The notes: a model not told the origin generated them from the sequence alone. Shown: positions 8,097-17,863, numbered from the stretch's first letter. The stretch: 64,000 bases of DNA from Lentibacillus populi (GCA_014642895.1 BMJD01000002.1:124001-188000), one strand, 5' to 3'. Program-made: numbers and translations.

Positions 8097-8981
8097 ATGG
8101 ATCAATTCATAGCTGTATTGGGTGGCGATGGACGCTATCTGGAACTAATACGTCAATTGCAGCAAATGCCTAATACAACGATATTTTTAGTTGGTTTTGA
8201 CAAATTGGAGCAAGGGTTCACTGGTTTAAAGCAAGTCGATTTTCATGATTTGGAGCCCGAAAAACTGGATGCTGTTGTTTTGCCAATTACCGGTACAAAC
8301 CAAAACGGTGAAATTGAAACGGTATTTTCTGATCAGCAAATAAAGCTAACGAAAGACTGGTTTCAAAAACTTCGTCCATCAACATTAATTTTTACCGGTA
8401 TAACCAACGATTATCTGACATCATTAACAAATGAGTTAAATTTGCAATTAACTGCTCTATTTGATCGAGACGATGTAGCTATTTACAACTCTATCCCGAC
8501 AGCAGAGGGTACGATCATGATGGCAATTGAACATACGGATTATACGATTCATTCTTCCAGAGTAATCGTTGTTGGTTTTGGCAGGGTTGGGAATACGGTT
8601 GCAAATAAATTTTCGGCATTAGGCGCGAAAGTATCTGTTTGCGCACGCAGCATCAAGGATCTTGCTCGGATAACCGAAATGGGGCTGACAGCTATCCCAT
8701 TGGATGACCTTCCCAAGCATACAGAAGCATGCGATTTATTAATCAATACGATCCCCGCGTTTGTCATAAAAAAAGATTCCATTCAGCAACTGCCATCACA
8801 TGCATTAATTTTTGATCTAGCCTCCAAGCCTGGCGGAACGGACTTCGAATATGCTGAAAAGCGTGGTATAAAGGCAATACTTTCCCGTAGTTTGCCGGGA
8901 ATTGTAGCACCTAAGACATCAGGGAAAATACTTGCTGATGTAATCAAACAGTTTTTGCAAAATGGAAAGGAGCGAGCGTAA
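8097..8981 (+). CDS. dpaA: Dipicolinate synthase subunit A
   Basis: With DpaB, this converts the dihydrodipicolinate-pathway intermediate to dipicolinic acid, the main small molecule of the spore core, in the mother cell. The protein (294 residues from ATG 8097) has an N-terminal SpoVFA domain (AVLGGDGRYLELIRQL). A Rossmann-like NAD(P) fold follows around residues 155-180 (VIVVGFGRVGNTVANKF), then the conserved DLASKPGGTDFEYAEKRGI and LPGIVAPKT segments. GTG 8085 is a possible alternative start, but GAGGGG at 8080-8085 favours 8097. The TAA stop shares its last base with the ATG of dpaB. Confidence 0.95.
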   Translation: MDQFIAVLGGDGRYLELIRQLQQMPNTTIFLVGFDKLEQGFTGLKQVDFHDLEPEKLDAVVLPITGTNQNGEIETVFSDQQIKLTKDWFQKLRPSTLIFTGITNDYLTSLTNELNLQLTALFDRDDVAIYNSIPTAEGTIMMAIEHTDYTIHSSRVIVVGFGRVGNTVANKFSALGAKVSVCARSIKDLARITEMGLTAIPLDDLPKHTEACDLLINTIPAFVIKKDSIQQLPSHALIFDLASKPGGTDFEYAEKRGIKAILSRSLPGIVAPKTSGKILADVIKQFLQNGKERA

Positions 8982-9586
8982 TGACATTAGAAGGTAAACG
9001 TATTGGATTTGGAATTACAGCTTCCCATTGTACGTATGATAAAGTTTTTCCACAACTGGAACGATTGATGAAAGAAAAGGCTGACGTTGTTCCAATTGTA
9101 ACATATACTGTAAGAACAACGGACACGAAGTTTGGCAAGGCAGCAGATCATATTGAAAAAATTGAATCCATAACAGGTAAAAAGGTGATTACAACCATGC
9201 CGGAGGCCGAACCATTGGGACCTGCTAACCCGTTAGATTGTATGGTGATTGCCCCGTTAACCGGAAATTCACTAAGTAAGCTCGCAAATGGGTTGACAGA
9301 CAGCCCTGTACTAATGGCGGCAAAGGCAACGATGCGCAATCAGTCACCTGTTGTATTGGGAATCTCAACAAATGATGCACTCGGCCTGAACGGGGTTAAT
9401 TTAATGCGTCTAATGGCAAGTAAATTTATTTATTTTATTCCATACGGCCAGGATGATCCTTTCAAAAAACCGAATTCGCTCGTTGCTAATATGGATTACT
9501 TGTCAGCCACCGTGGAAAAAGCACTTGATTATCAGCAAATTCAACCTGTTATAATACCTTATGAGCACGAAAATATGTTAGAATAA
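8981..9586 (+). CDS. dpaB: Dipicolinate synthase subunit B (flavoprotein)
   Basis: The 201-residue flavoprotein subunit of dipicolinate synthase. It begins MTLEGKRIGFGITASHCTYD and has the family segments TMPEAEPLGPANPLDCMVIAPLTGN and MAAKATMRNQSPVVLGISTNDALG, typical of the SpoVFB branch of phosphopantothenoylcysteine decarboxylase-like flavoproteins. Its ATG overlaps the dpaA stop (TAATG), implying translational coupling, and AAAGGAG lies just upstream. A second copy of repeat family A starts four bases after its stop, so the dpaAB operon is bracketed by direct repeats. Confidence 0.95.
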   Translation: MTLEGKRIGFGITASHCTYDKVFPQLERLMKEKADVVPIVTYTVRTTDTKFGKAADHIEKIESITGKKVITTMPEAEPLGPANPLDCMVIAPLTGNSLSKLANGLTDSPVLMAAKATMRNQSPVVLGISTNDALGLNGVNLMRLMASKFIYFIPYGQDDPFKKPNSLVANMDYLSATVEKALDYQQIQPVIIPYEHENMLE

Positions 9587-9590
9587 ATAA

Positions 9591-9796
9591 CAAAAGCGGA
9601 AGCGCCCGTTTAGCGGCGTATGTGCTGGACTGAACCGCAGGAGATAAAGGAAACATGCCCCTGCAACAGGGGTATGCCGACGTTGGGCGGCAAGCCTGCT
9701 TTTAGTCGGCCTTCCTCGTAAGCGAACCGATGTTGACTTATCATACGGGGGCGGGTGTTGCACACTAGCCGCTGGGCGCTGGAGCTGGACGTGGCT
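9591..9796 (+). repeat. Dispersed repeat family A, copy A2
   Basis: Same orientation as A1 and identical to it for 71 bases from GCGGAAGCGC. It carries the best-preserved version of the nested hairpin: GCCGAC (9676-9681), GTT, GGGC, loop GGCAA, GCCT, GC, TTTTA, GTCGGC (9705-9710), then CTTCC. It ends about 20 bases before any recognisable asd promoter sequence. Confidence 0.9.
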
Positions 9797-9831
9797 GATC
9801 CAGCCGTTGAGTTATACACCGCAAACAAATT

Positions 9832-9837
9832 TTATAA
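9832..9837 (+). promoter_or_regulatory. Possible -10 element for asd
   Basis: TATAAT lies about 60 bases before asd. The only TTGAGT nearby is 20 bases upstream of it, too far for a good -35, so this is a weak call. Confidence 0.3.
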
Positions 9838-9893
9838 TTCTTTAGAAAATCATAAATTGCTAGAGTTTATGGATATGGAAGGAGAACGCTTTA

Positions 9894-10940
9894 ATGGCCA
9901 GGAAAACCATTTATAATGTAGCAGTAGTAGGTGCAACAGGTGCAGTCGGACAAAAAATCATCAAAATACTTGAAGATAAGAAGTTCCCAGTTGATAAGCT
10001 AAAACTTTTATCATCGAAACGCTCCGCTGGTAAAAAGGTATTCTTTGATAATAAAGAAATAATCGTAGAAGAAGCAACTCCTGACAGTTTTGCTGAGGTA
10101 GATATCGCCTTATTTTCGGCAGGTGGTTCTGTTTCCAAAAAATTGGCACCAGAGGCTGTCAAACATGGTACAGTTGTCGTTGATAACACCAGTGCCTTTC
10201 GGATGGATGAAGATGTGCCACTTGTTGTTCCAGAGGTGAATGAGACAGATCTGAAATTACACAATGGAATTATCGCAAATCCTAATTGCTCGACAATCCA
10301 AATGGTTGCTGCGCTAAAGCCAATCCAGCAGGCATTTGGGCTTCGTCGTATAATCGTTTCGACTTATCAGGCAGTTTCCGGGTCTGGCTTACAGGCATGT
10401 GAGGAACTTGAAAAGCAAACAAAACAATTTATGGAAAATCAGGAAATGACAGCAGAGATATTACCGGTAAAGGGCGAACAAAACCATTATCCAATTGCCT
10501 TTAATGCATTGCCACAAATTGATGTATTTCAAGAAAATGGCTATACGTTTGAAGAAATGAAAATGATTAACGAAACTAAAAAAATTATGCATGCACCTGA
10601 ATTACCAGTTGCAGCTACTTGTGTACGGTTACCTTTCTTTAAATCACATGCTGAAAGTGTATATGTCGAAGTTGACAAGGAAGATATAGAAGTAGCTGAT
10701 TTATGGAGAGTGTTAGAGAACGCGGATGGAATCGTATTGGAAGACGATCCGGGTACACAAACATATCCAACACCACTAAGTGCATCAGATAAGGAAGATG
10801 TGTTTGTCGGCAGGGTTAGAAAAGACTTGGATAAACCAAACGGGTTCCATTTATGGGTTGTTTCTGATAACTTAATGAAGGGTGCTGCGTGGAATACAGT
10901 ACAAATTGCAGAACGATTAATTAAAAATAACTTACTATAA
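9894..10940 (+). CDS. asd: Aspartate-semialdehyde dehydrogenase
   Basis: Reduces aspartyl phosphate to aspartate semialdehyde with NADPH, at the branch point to lysine/dipicolinate, threonine and methionine. The 348-residue protein has the nucleotide-binding GATGAVG motif at residues 13-19, the active-site cysteine in NPNCSTIQM (Cys132) and the conserved YQAVSGSG segment. The start has AAGGAG at 9880-9885. It begins the asd-dapG-dapA operon, directly after dpaAB, so precursor supply and dipicolinate synthesis are adjacent as in B. subtilis. Confidence 0.96.
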   Translation: MARKTIYNVAVVGATGAVGQKIIKILEDKKFPVDKLKLLSSKRSAGKKVFFDNKEIIVEEATPDSFAEVDIALFSAGGSVSKKLAPEAVKHGTVVVDNTSAFRMDEDVPLVVPEVNETDLKLHNGIIANPNCSTIQMVAALKPIQQAFGLRRIIVSTYQAVSGSGLQACEELEKQTKQFMENQEMTAEILPVKGEQNHYPIAFNALPQIDVFQENGYTFEEMKMINETKKIMHAPELPVAATCVRLPFFKSHAESVYVEVDKEDIEVADLWRVLENADGIVLEDDPGTQTYPTPLSASDKEDVFVGRVRKDLDKPNGFHLWVVSDNLMKGAAWNTVQIAERLIKNNLL

Positions 10941-10969
10941 AGAATAGACTTTACGCAAGAGGTGTAACA

Positions 10970-12202
10970 ATGCAGGTATTAATACAAAAATTTGGTGGTA
11001 CATCTGTTCAAACAAAAGAAAACAGAAATCATGTTATCCGGCATATTAAAGAAGCATTAAGGCAAGATAAAAAATTAGTTGTTGTCGTATCTGCATTAGG
11101 AAGAAAACCGGACCCATATGCGACCGATACGCTTTTGGATCTGGTTGGTTTTCCTGCTAATCATAATTCTGCACGTGAGCTTGATTTATTGATGTCATGC
11201 GGAGAAACGATTGCTTCTGTTGTTCTATCAAATGAATTGCAAAAACACCACATATCAGCAACTGCCCTTACTGGTGCACAAGCTGGTTTTATAACAAGCA
11301 GTGATTTTAACCAGGCGAAAATAAGGAAGGTTAACCCGACCCGCATTTTGCAGGAATTTGAGCAAAACGATGTTGTTGTTGTTGCCGGTTTTCAAGGACA
11401 AACAGAAACAGGCGAGATAACAACGATCGGCAGAGGTGGAAGTGACACGACAGCTGCGGCATTGGGGGCTGCACTTGACGCGGAGGAAATACAAATTTTT
11501 ACTGATGTTAATGGAATTATGACAGCAGATCCGCGTGTCGTAAAATCGGCCCGCCCATTGGATGTCGTTACCTATACCGAAATTTGCAATTTGGCCTATC
11601 AGGGGGCGAAAGTGGTTCATCCCCGGGCCGTAGAAATTGCTATGCAGGCAAAAATCCCGATGCGTGTCAGGTCAACCTATTTAAGTGATCAAGGGACATT
11701 GGTTACCGCATCAAGAATTCAGGAATTAGGAAGCGATATTCCTGATCGGCTGATTACCGGAATTGCCCATATGGATAAAATTACGCAAATCAGGGTACAG
11801 ACAAAAGAAGAAGCAATGAGGCTTCATTCCGAAGTATTTAAAGCAATGGCCGGGTCTGGCATTTCCGTTGATTTTATTAATATTTCACCAACAGGTGTGT
11901 TATACACAGTTCCAGAGCAATTTACGAAAAAAGCCGTTCGTGTTCTCAAAACGCTTGGTTTCCAGCCGGAAATAACGGAGAAATGTGCAAAGGTTTCTGC
12001 AGTCGGTGCTGGAATGACAGGGGTTCCCGGGGTAGCCTCCAAAATCGTGCAAGCCTTAACAAATCAGAATGTACAAATCCTGCAGTCAGCGGACAGCCAC
12101 ACGACAATTTGGGTCCTTATCCATGAGAAGGATCTGGCTACTGCTGTAAATGCTTTGCACGATGCGTTTGAATTGAGTATGGCAAGACAACCGATAATGT
12201 GA
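10970..12202 (+). CDS. dapG: Aspartate kinase I
   Basis: Phosphorylates aspartate, the first step of the aspartate family pathway. The 410-residue protein has the kinase motif KFGGTSVQT at the N-terminus, the TIGRGGSDTTAAALGAAL segment in the nucleotide-binding region, and two C-terminal ACT domains from about residue 265. DapG is the meso-diaminopimelate-sensitive isozyme in B. subtilis; assignment to that isozyme rests on the operon context (asd-dapG-dapA). No leader or riboswitch fits in the 29-base gap after asd. Confidence 0.93.
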   Translation: MQVLIQKFGGTSVQTKENRNHVIRHIKEALRQDKKLVVVVSALGRKPDPYATDTLLDLVGFPANHNSARELDLLMSCGETIASVVLSNELQKHHISATALTGAQAGFITSSDFNQAKIRKVNPTRILQEFEQNDVVVVAGFQGQTETGEITTIGRGGSDTTAAALGAALDAEEIQIFTDVNGIMTADPRVVKSARPLDVVTYTEICNLAYQGAKVVHPRAVEIAMQAKIPMRVRSTYLSDQGTLVTASRIQELGSDIPDRLITGIAHMDKITQIRVQTKEEAMRLHSEVFKAMAGSGISVDFINISPTGVLYTVPEQFTKKAVRVLKTLGFQPEITEKCAKVSAVGAGMTGVPGVASKIVQALTNQNVQILQSADSHTTIWVLIHEKDLATAVNALHDAFELSMARQPIM

Positions 12203-12244
12203 TTTGGCTATCGTGATTTTGTGCAAGAGAAAGGGAGTAATGAC

Positions 12245-13111
12245 ATGAATTTTGGGAACGTACTGACCGCGATGGTAACTCCTTTTGATTCGAAGGGAAA
12301 CGTCGATTATCAACAAACCACTGTTTTAATCGATTATTTGCTTAATAACGGAACAGAAGGGCTGGTTGTAGCTGGTACGACTGGGGAATCACCTACATTG
12401 ACAACAGAAGAAAAGGTAAACCTGTTCCGGCATGTAGTCAAGGCGGCTGATAAACGGGTACCGGTGATAGCTGGTACAGGCAGTAATAATACCTCCGCTT
12501 CCATTGCTTTAACAAAGGAAGCGGAGGCATGTGGTGTGGATGCAGTTATGCTCGTAACACCATATTATAATAAACCAAATCAAGCTGGGCTGTATGAACA
12601 TTTCAAGGATATTGCGAATGCAACAAAACTGCCTGTCATGCTTTATAATATACCTGGCCGATCTGTTGTTAAAATGAGTGCTGAAACGATTATCCGGTTA
12701 AGTGAGATTGAAAATATTGTTTCAGTTAAAGAAGCAAGTGGGGATCTAGACCAAATTGCAGAAGTCGTTGAACAAACCAACGAAGACTTCTCGGTTTATT
12801 CAGGTGAGGATGGATTAACATTACCAATGCTGGCAGTCGGTGCAACGGGAGTTATATCTGTTGCCTCACATATAATTGGCAATGAAATAGGAGAGATGAT
12901 TCAGGCATTTAACAAGGGCGATGTAAAAAAAGCTGCATCTATCCATCGCCGGGTACTGCCAATCATGAATGGATTATTTATGTCACCTTCACCAGTCCCA
13001 GTGAAAACAGCACTGCAAATGAAGGGGATTGAAGCTGGCCCCGTCAGACTGCCGCTTGTTCCACTTACACAACTGGAACAAAAAACATTAAAAGAATTGA
13101 TTGAAAGGTAA
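12245..13111 (+). CDS. dapA: 4-hydroxy-tetrahydrodipicolinate synthase
   Basis: Condenses pyruvate with aspartate semialdehyde, the committed step to diaminopimelate, lysine and dipicolinate. The 288-residue TIM-barrel protein starts MNFGNVLTAMVTPFD, and has the GTTGESPTL motif, the MLYNIPGR motif with the catalytic tyrosine near 134, and the Schiff-base lysine in VSVKEASGD near residue 162. ATG 12245 is chosen over the in-frame GTG 12221 because GGGAG at 12233-12237 is correctly spaced for it. It closes the asd-dapG-dapA operon, and the terminator stem overlaps its stop codon. Confidence 0.96.
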   Translation: MNFGNVLTAMVTPFDSKGNVDYQQTTVLIDYLLNNGTEGLVVAGTTGESPTLTTEEKVNLFRHVVKAADKRVPVIAGTGSNNTSASIALTKEAEACGVDAVMLVTPYYNKPNQAGLYEHFKDIANATKLPVMLYNIPGRSVVKMSAETIIRLSEIENIVSVKEASGDLDQIAEVVEQTNEDFSVYSGEDGLTLPMLAVGATGVISVASHIIGNEIGEMIQAFNKGDVKKAASIHRRVLPIMNGLFMSPSPVPVKTALQMKGIEAGPVRLPLVPLTQLEQKTLKELIER

Positions 13112-13137
13112 ATTGGCATTTGCTGATTTACCTTTTT
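13104..13137 (+). terminator. Intrinsic terminator of asd-dapG-dapA
   Basis: AAAGGTAAAT (which includes the dapA stop) pairs with ATTTACCTTT, followed by a T-run. Confidence 0.85.
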
Positions 13138-13264
13138 AATATAAAAAGCATTTATCATAAGCTGACCTTCAACTACTTACCTCCAGCCTCTGTAATGCAT
13201 GGAACACTTCTGTTTCGTTCATACTAATGACAGTACTGAAGCAGAATAAAAGGAGTGTTGCGAA

Positions 13265-13999
13265 ATGAATAATGATGGAACAAAGAAAACAGATGACACG
13301 CAGGAAGGCCAGCAAAATGAATCGTCATTAGTTCAAAAAATCCAGCAGCTTGGGCAATCGACTATTCCTCAAGCCTCAGATTCAAATATTCATGTTCTGT
13401 CGATAATCGGACAAGTTGAAGGACATGTTCAATTACCACCGCAAAATAAAACGACAAAGTATGAGCATCTGCTTCCCCAGCTGATTGCTGTCGAACAAAA
13501 TCCAAAAATCGAAGGACTGATTATCCTGTTAAATACGGTCGGCGGAGATGTTGAAGCTGGGCTTGCATTGTCAGAGATGCTTGCTTCCCTATCAAAACCA
13601 ACTGTCTCTGTCGTCCTTGGCGGCGGACATTCGATCGGGGTACCAATTTCCGTGGCAACAACACATTCGTTCATAGTCCCAACAGCAACAATGACAATTC
13701 ACCCGATCCGTTTAACCGGTTTGGTTATCGGTGTTCCACAAACATTTGAATATATGGACAAAATGCAGGATCGGGTTATTAATTTTGTTGTCAATCATTC
13801 CAATATTAAAGAGGAAAAATTTAAAGAGCTGATGTTTGCCAAAGGTAACCTGACACGGGACATCGGTACAAATATAGTTGGTGCCCAGGCGGTTGAATAT
13901 GGCCTGATTGATGCAGTCGGTGGTGTTAAGGAAGCAATGGAAAAACTAAACAGTTTAATCAAGGAAAATAATGACAGTAACAAGCAGGTGATTCAATAA
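13265..13999 (+). CDS. tepA: ClpP-like serine protease TepA (YmfB)
   Basis: A 244-residue ClpP/crotonase-fold protease. After a charged N-terminal tail, the core contains the oxyanion-loop segment [19 protein letters not shown], the nucleophile motif GGGHSIGVP (serine near residue 122) and the histidine segment TMTIHPIR about 20 residues later. B. subtilis TepA was first linked to protein translocation and later to degradation of small acid-soluble spore proteins at germination. It sits between dapA and ylzJ-spoIIIE as in B. subtilis, and its TAA stop shares its last base with the ylzJ ATG. Confidence 0.93.
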   Translation: MNNDGTKKTDDTQEGQQNESSLVQKIQQLGQSTIPQASDSNIHVLSIIGQVEGHVQLPPQNKTTKYEHLLPQLIAVEQNPKIEGLIILLNTVGGDVEAGLALSEMLASLSKPTVSVVLGGGHSIGVPISVATTHSFIVPTATMTIHPIRLTGLVIGVPQTFEYMDKMQDRVINFVVNHSNIKEEKFKELMFAKGNLTRDIGTNIVGAQAVEYGLIDAVGGVKEAMEKLNSLIKENNDSNKQVIQ

Positions 14000-14202
14000 T
14001 GCTGTATACACCATTATCAGAAGCAGACATCTTTCCATGTTCCGACAAAGAATTTTCCAATCGGCAATGCATTTCCTATCAGGGAAAACAATTATATGTC
14101 GAACAACTGGATGATGGATCCTATCAAATATTACAGCTTTTATCCACAGACCCGCAAGATTTTATGGATGCTGCCTATACTCCAGGTACTATTTTACGAT
14201 AA
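13999..14202 (+). CDS. ylzJ: YlzJ-like small protein
   Basis: A 67-residue protein starting [14 protein letters not shown], with the conserved small-domain pattern of YlzJ proteins (a GKQLYVEQLDDGSYQI beta-rich core). The function is unknown. The ATG overlaps the tepA stop codon, so the two are translationally coupled; the pairing of TepA and YlzJ is conserved in B. subtilis too. Confidence 0.8.
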   Translation: MLYTPLSEADIFPCSDKEFSNRQCISYQGKQLYVEQLDDGSYQILQLLSTDPQDFMDAAYTPGTILR

Positions 14203-14226
14203 TTGGTAATATCCCTCGCAAATTTA

Positions 14227-14235
14227 TGCTATAAT
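14227..14235 (+). promoter_or_regulatory. Extended -10 promoter element before spoIIIE
   Basis: TGCTATAAT is an extended -10 (TGnTATAAT). No good -35 is seen at 16-18 bases, which is tolerated by extended -10 promoters. Confidence 0.45.
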
Positions 14236-14260
14236 ATTGGTGCAAGATGTTTGTTGCGGT

Positions 14261-14288
14261 AACCCTTGCCAGAACCATGGCAGGGGTT
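14261..14288 (+). other. Hairpin in the spoIIIE leader
   Basis: AACCCTTGCC pairs with GGCAGGGGTT over ten positions with one G-T pair. There is no T-run after it. It lies between the extended -10 and the coding start, so it could end tepA-ylzJ transcripts or affect the leader. Confidence 0.5.
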
Positions 14289-14344
14289 TCTAATTAGCCC
14301 GAGAATGTTTAAACTAGTATTATTGGCAAATAGAGGTGAAAAGA

Positions 14345-16618
14345 GTGGCCAAGAAAAGAAAAAAGCGAAAAAAACAATTAAAAAAACAAGTGAAATTTGA
14401 ATTATTAGGCCTATTATTTATCTTTCTCGCTATTTTCGGCAGTGGGGCTGCTGCGATAAGTGATGGTGCCATATCGGCTTTCCTGGAAAATATTTTTCGG
14501 TTCTTTTTTGGAATCTGGTATTTTATCGCTTCTATCTTTCTATTAATTACCGGTGTAATTTTGCTGGTAAAACGCCGAATCCCAGATTTTACCCAAAAAA
14601 AAATGATTGGTTTTTACATCATATTGTCTGGCGGATTACTCCTGACCCATATTCAAACATTTGAACGCTTGTTATTGTATGTAGGAGATACATCGATTAT
14701 CAAAGCAACATGGGATAATTTCTTTCTCTATGTGAATGGTGGCGGTACTGCAGCGCAAACTGGTGGTGGCATGGTCGGTGCTATACTTTTCGCTTTTTGT
14801 TACTTCCTATTTTCTGCTGTAGGTGCCAAGATTGTTGCGGTTTTTTCAATTATGGTTGGCATTATGTTTATGACCGAGTTTTCCATTGGCGATTTTTTCA
14901 CAAAGTTAGCAAAAAAACTGGATTCATGGTGGCAAAAGCTAAAAACACGCTGGCAGGAGTCACGGGAAAAAAGGCAAAGGGTGAAGGATGAACAAGTTTT
15001 ACAAGCGGATGATATCGCTGAAGATAAGGTGACGGATGATGAACCTGTTATCCAGGATTTTACCGATGTACAATATTCGTTTGAAACAGCACAGACAAAT
15101 GATGAAAATGGCGATGGTCCCGTTAACAATGATCCGGCTGAGACAGATGATGTGGACCTGGCAGCGATGCCGATGACCGAGGTTGAAAATTATGAATATG
15201 TACTGCCATCACCTGACTTATTAGCAGAACCAGCACATAATTCACAGCAGCATGAGAAATCACATATCCAGGCAACTGTAAGAAAATTGGAACGTACATT
15301 TCATAGCTTTGGAGTAAAAGCAAGAGTAACCAAAGTTCACGTTGGTCCTGCTGTAACGAAATATGAGGTATACCCGGAAGCGGGTGTAAAGGTAAGCAAA
15401 ATTGTTGGTCTGCACGATGACCTCGCATTGGCATTAGCAGCAAAAGATATCCGAATCGAGGCACCGATCCCCGGTAAGTCCGCTGTCGGGATTGAGGTAC
15501 CGAACCAGGAGGTGGCAATGGTATCTCTGAGAGAAGTGTTGGATACCTCCATGAAGCAGACTAGTAAACTATTATTTGCTTTAGGTCGGGACATTTCCGG
15601 AGAAGCAGTTGTCGGTGAATTAAATAAAATGCCGCATTTATTAATAGCTGGTGCTACCGGGAGCGGGAAAAGTGTTTGCGTCAATGGCATTATTACAACC
15701 ATTTTAATGCGTGCTAAGCCGCATGAAGTAAAAATGATGATGATTGACCCGAAAAAAGTTGAATTAAATGTCTATAATGGGATACCACACCTTCTTGCCC
15801 CTGTTGTAACAGACCCGAAAAAAGCATCAAGGGCGCTGAAAAAAGTAGTTGCTGAAATGGAACGCCGTTATGACCTTTTTTCTGACACTGGAACGAGAAA
15901 CATCGAAGGGTATAATGAGTACATTCGAAAATACAATCAATCAGCTGAAGAAGAAGAACAGCAGCCAAATCTTCCATATATTGTCGTATTAGTCGATGAA
16001 TTAGCTGATTTAATGATGGTTGCCTCCAATGACGTGGAGGATTCGATAACAAGACTTGCCCAAATGGCCCGGGCAGCCGGAATTCACCTGATTATCGCAA
16101 CACAACGCCCGTCTGTGGATGTCATTACTGGAGTGATCAAGGCGAATATCCCTTCACGAATTGCATTCAGTGTCTCATCACAAACGGATTCGCGGACGAT
16201 ATTGGATTCAGGTGGTGCAGAAAAATTACTCGGACGAGGTGATATGCTTTTTACGCCTGTTGGTGCCTCCAAACCAACAAGAGTTCAAGGGGCATTCCTG
16301 TCTGATGAAGAGGTAGAGCGTGTTGTGGATCATTGCATTGAACAGCAAAAAGCATCCTACCAGGAAGAAATGATACCAGAGGATACAGCAGAGGTTGTCA
16401 ATGAAGTGGATGACGAACTATATGATGAAGCTGTCCAGCTGATCACAGAAATGCAAAGTGCCAGTGTTTCCATGCTGCAACGCAGATTTCGTATTGGTTA
16501 TACGAGAGCTGCCCGGCTGATTGATGCAATGGAAGATCGAGGGATTGTCGGACCTTATGAAGGAAGTAAACCAAGAACCGTTTTAATTTCCCAGGGCTCT
16601 GAAGAAAAATTATCTTAG
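14345..16618 (+). CDS. spoIIIE: DNA translocase SpoIIIE (FtsK family)
   Basis: Membrane-anchored ATP-driven DNA pump that moves the chromosome into the forespore through the septum. The 757-residue protein has a basic N-terminus ([11 protein letters not shown]), about four membrane segments between residues 20 and 180, and an acidic linker (about 200-300). The motor domain has Walker A GATGSGKS near 436-443 and Walker [11 protein letters not shown] near 550. A winged-helix gamma domain over the last 65 residues reads DNA-orienting sequences. Start GTG 14345 follows AGAGGTG. Its similarity to B. subtilis SpoIIIE in the membrane region distinguishes it from SftA. Confidence 0.95.
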   Translation: MAKKRKKRKKQLKKQVKFELLGLLFIFLAIFGSGAAAISDGAISAFLENIFRFFFGIWYFIASIFLLITGVILLVKRRIPDFTQKKMIGFYIILSGGLLLTHIQTFERLLLYVGDTSIIKATWDNFFLYVNGGGTAAQTGGGMVGAILFAFCYFLFSAVGAKIVAVFSIMVGIMFMTEFSIGDFFTKLAKKLDSWWQKLKTRWQESREKRQRVKDEQVLQADDIAEDKVTDDEPVIQDFTDVQYSFETAQTNDENGDGPVNNDPAETDDVDLAAMPMTEVENYEYVLPSPDLLAEPAHNSQQHEKSHIQATVRKLERTFHSFGVKARVTKVHVGPAVTKYEVYPEAGVKVSKIVGLHDDLALALAAKDIRIEAPIPGKSAVGIEVPNQEVAMVSLREVLDTSMKQTSKLLFALGRDISGEAVVGELNKMPHLLIAGATGSGKSVCVNGIITTILMRAKPHEVKMMMIDPKKVELNVYNGIPHLLAPVVTDPKKASRALKKVVAEMERRYDLFSDTGTRNIEGYNEYIRKYNQSAEEEEQQPNLPYIVVLVDELADLMMVASNDVEDSITRLAQMARAAGIHLIIATQRPSVDVITGVIKANIPSRIAFSVSSQTDSRTILDSGGAEKLLGRGDMLFTPVGASKPTRVQGAFLSDEEVERVVDHCIEQQKASYQEEMIPEDTAEVVNEVDDELYDEAVQLITEMQSASVSMLQRRFRIGYTRAARLIDAMEDRGIVGPYEGSKPRTVLISQGSEEKLS

Positions 16619-16625
16619 AAAACTT

Positions 16626-16654
16626 GGCATTCGCCAAGCCTTTGGGCGAATGCC
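16626..16654 (+). terminator. Hairpin after spoIIIE
   Basis: GGCATTCGCC pairs perfectly with GGCGAATGCC. The following sequence TTAGTTGC is not T-rich, so termination may be inefficient or may need the next hairpin. Confidence 0.5.
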
Positions 16655-16747
16655 TTAGTTGCACTTATGCAGGATAAGAAAGTTTATACTTTGTTATCTG
16701 CCTAGAACATTTTTCAAACGCTTAAAGATTTGCATGATGTTTCCTTA

Positions 16748-16783
16748 CAGGCAGTATTACCTATTTCAGGTAGATACTGCCTG
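16748..16783 (+). terminator. Second hairpin after spoIIIE, terminator-like
   Basis: CAGGCAGTAT with inner TACCT pairs with AGGTA and ATACTGCCTG, about 14 base pairs, followed by TTTATTC. Confidence 0.6.
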
Positions 16784-16837
16784 TTTATTCACGAGTTTTA
16801 CCGATTTTTGTCTAAATTTAAAAGAAAGGAGAAAAAT

Positions 16838-17002
16838 ATGACGCGATTTTTAAGAAATTTGTCCTATAACTGTTTATTTCTTTTCAGAAAAATGGTATAT
16901 TTATTCTCGGATATAAGAGTCATACGTCAGAGGTCAGATCTCTTGAAAGAATCTACGTATTGTTGTTCATATGAAGGCGCTTTCGTTTTGTGGCCAGTCT
17001 AG
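16838..17002 (+). CDS. Possible 54-residue ORF upstream of the GntR regulator
   Basis: An ATG with a near-perfect ribosome site (AAAGGAG at 16825-16831, six bases before) opens a frame starting [16 protein letters not shown] and rich in hydrophobic and basic residues. It ends 16 bases before the regulator's ATG. I recognise no family. A near-palindrome that could bind the regulator lies inside it, so the segment may be untranslated leader and promoter instead. The good ribosome site is the only argument for translation. Confidence 0.3.
   Translation: MTRFLRNLSYNCLFLFRKMVYLFSDIRVIRQRSDLLKESTYCCSYEGAFVLWPV
16929..16943 (+). promoter_or_regulatory. Candidate operator for the GntR regulator
   Basis: AGAGGTCAGATCTCT is a 15-base near-palindrome centred on A (AGAGGTC versus GATCTCT, one mismatch), about 75 bases before the gntR start. 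Autoregulation through it is inference from position and symmetry. Confidence 0.35.
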
Positions 17003-17018
17003 CAAAAAGGGGGATATC

Positions 17019-17744
17019 ATGTCTATTAAAATGGATTCACGCCATTTATATTTACAAGTAATAGATGAAGTGAAACGTGATATTGAGTGCGGTAAATATA
17101 AGGAAAGAGAAAAGCTCCCTTCCGAGTTTCAATTATCAAAACAATTAGGTGTATCGCGAGCTACATTACGTGAGGCTCTCCGAATTCTAGAGGAAGAAAA
17201 TGTAGTGACACGGCGGCATGGAGTTGGTACGTTTGTTAATCCAAAACCTATTTACTCGTCCGGAATCGAACAGTTGAACAGTGTCACGTACATGATTAAG
17301 CAAGCAGGGAAAACTCCCGGTTCGGAATATATTTCCACAGAAACAATTGAACCGACAGAGGACGACCGCTCTCGCTTTTCCTCTAAAGAAATCCGGAAGC
17401 TTGCCAAGATAGAACGGGTACGAACCGCGGACAATGAACCAGTAGTATTTTGTATTGACAAAATACCAGAAGGCCTTATTCCCTTGGATCATGTTCATGA
17501 AGAGGATTCCTTGTTCAAGCTGATGGAAGACTATGCCGGAAAGCGAATTACATATGCAGTTACTTATATTGAACCGATTAGTTACCATGACCGGATTTAT
17601 GACATTTTAAACTGTGATCCGGAGCAATCACTATTATTGTTAAAGCAAGTACATTATACTGCTGAAGATGAACCAGTATTATATTCCGTTAATTATTTTC
17701 GTTCTGATATATTCAGCTTTTATGTTTTACGGAAACGTTTATAG
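17019..17744 (+). CDS. ymfC: GntR-family transcriptional regulator (YmfC-like)
   Basis: A 241-residue regulator. The N-terminal winged helix-turn-helix has the GntR pattern [19 protein letters not shown] followed by [28 protein letters not shown]. The C-terminal half is a UbiC transcription-regulator-associated (HutC-type) ligand domain. ATG 17019 follows AAAAGGGGG. It is immediately upstream of the nucleoside ABC transporter genes and after spoIIIE, matching ymfC in B. subtilis, so control of the transporter is plausible but not shown. Confidence 0.85.
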   Translation: MSIKMDSRHLYLQVIDEVKRDIECGKYKEREKLPSEFQLSKQLGVSRATLREALRILEEENVVTRRHGVGTFVNPKPIYSSGIEQLNSVTYMIKQAGKTPGSEYISTETIEPTEDDRSRFSSKEIRKLAKIERVRTADNEPVVFCIDKIPEGLIPLDHVHEEDSLFKLMEDYAGKRITYAVTYIEPISYHDRIYDILNCDPEQSLLLLKQVHYTAEDEPVLYSVNYFRSDIFSFYVLRKRL

Positions 17745-17863
17745 GGTGTGTTCAAAATAGCAGCGTGAACATGTTTAAGGGGGTGATTGCTAACGGTGTA
17801 AGCAATTGGTTGTATGGCAGGTCGTTCATTTTTTGGACAAATTTTAAATAGGGGGTATTAGCA

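Noticed and set aside
12203..12244. Lysine riboswitch before dapA or dapG
   Set aside because: The intergenic gaps are about 30-40 bases, and no lysine-box sequence is present.
16659..16841. Open frame of 60 codons after spoIIIE
   Set aside because: It runs through two hairpins, has no ribosome site and overlaps the better-supported small ORF start in another frame.
17745..17863. Purine riboswitch before the BMP nucleoside-binding gene
   Set aside because: I could not find the three-stem junction or conserved loop sequences; only a GGGGG ribosome site is evident.
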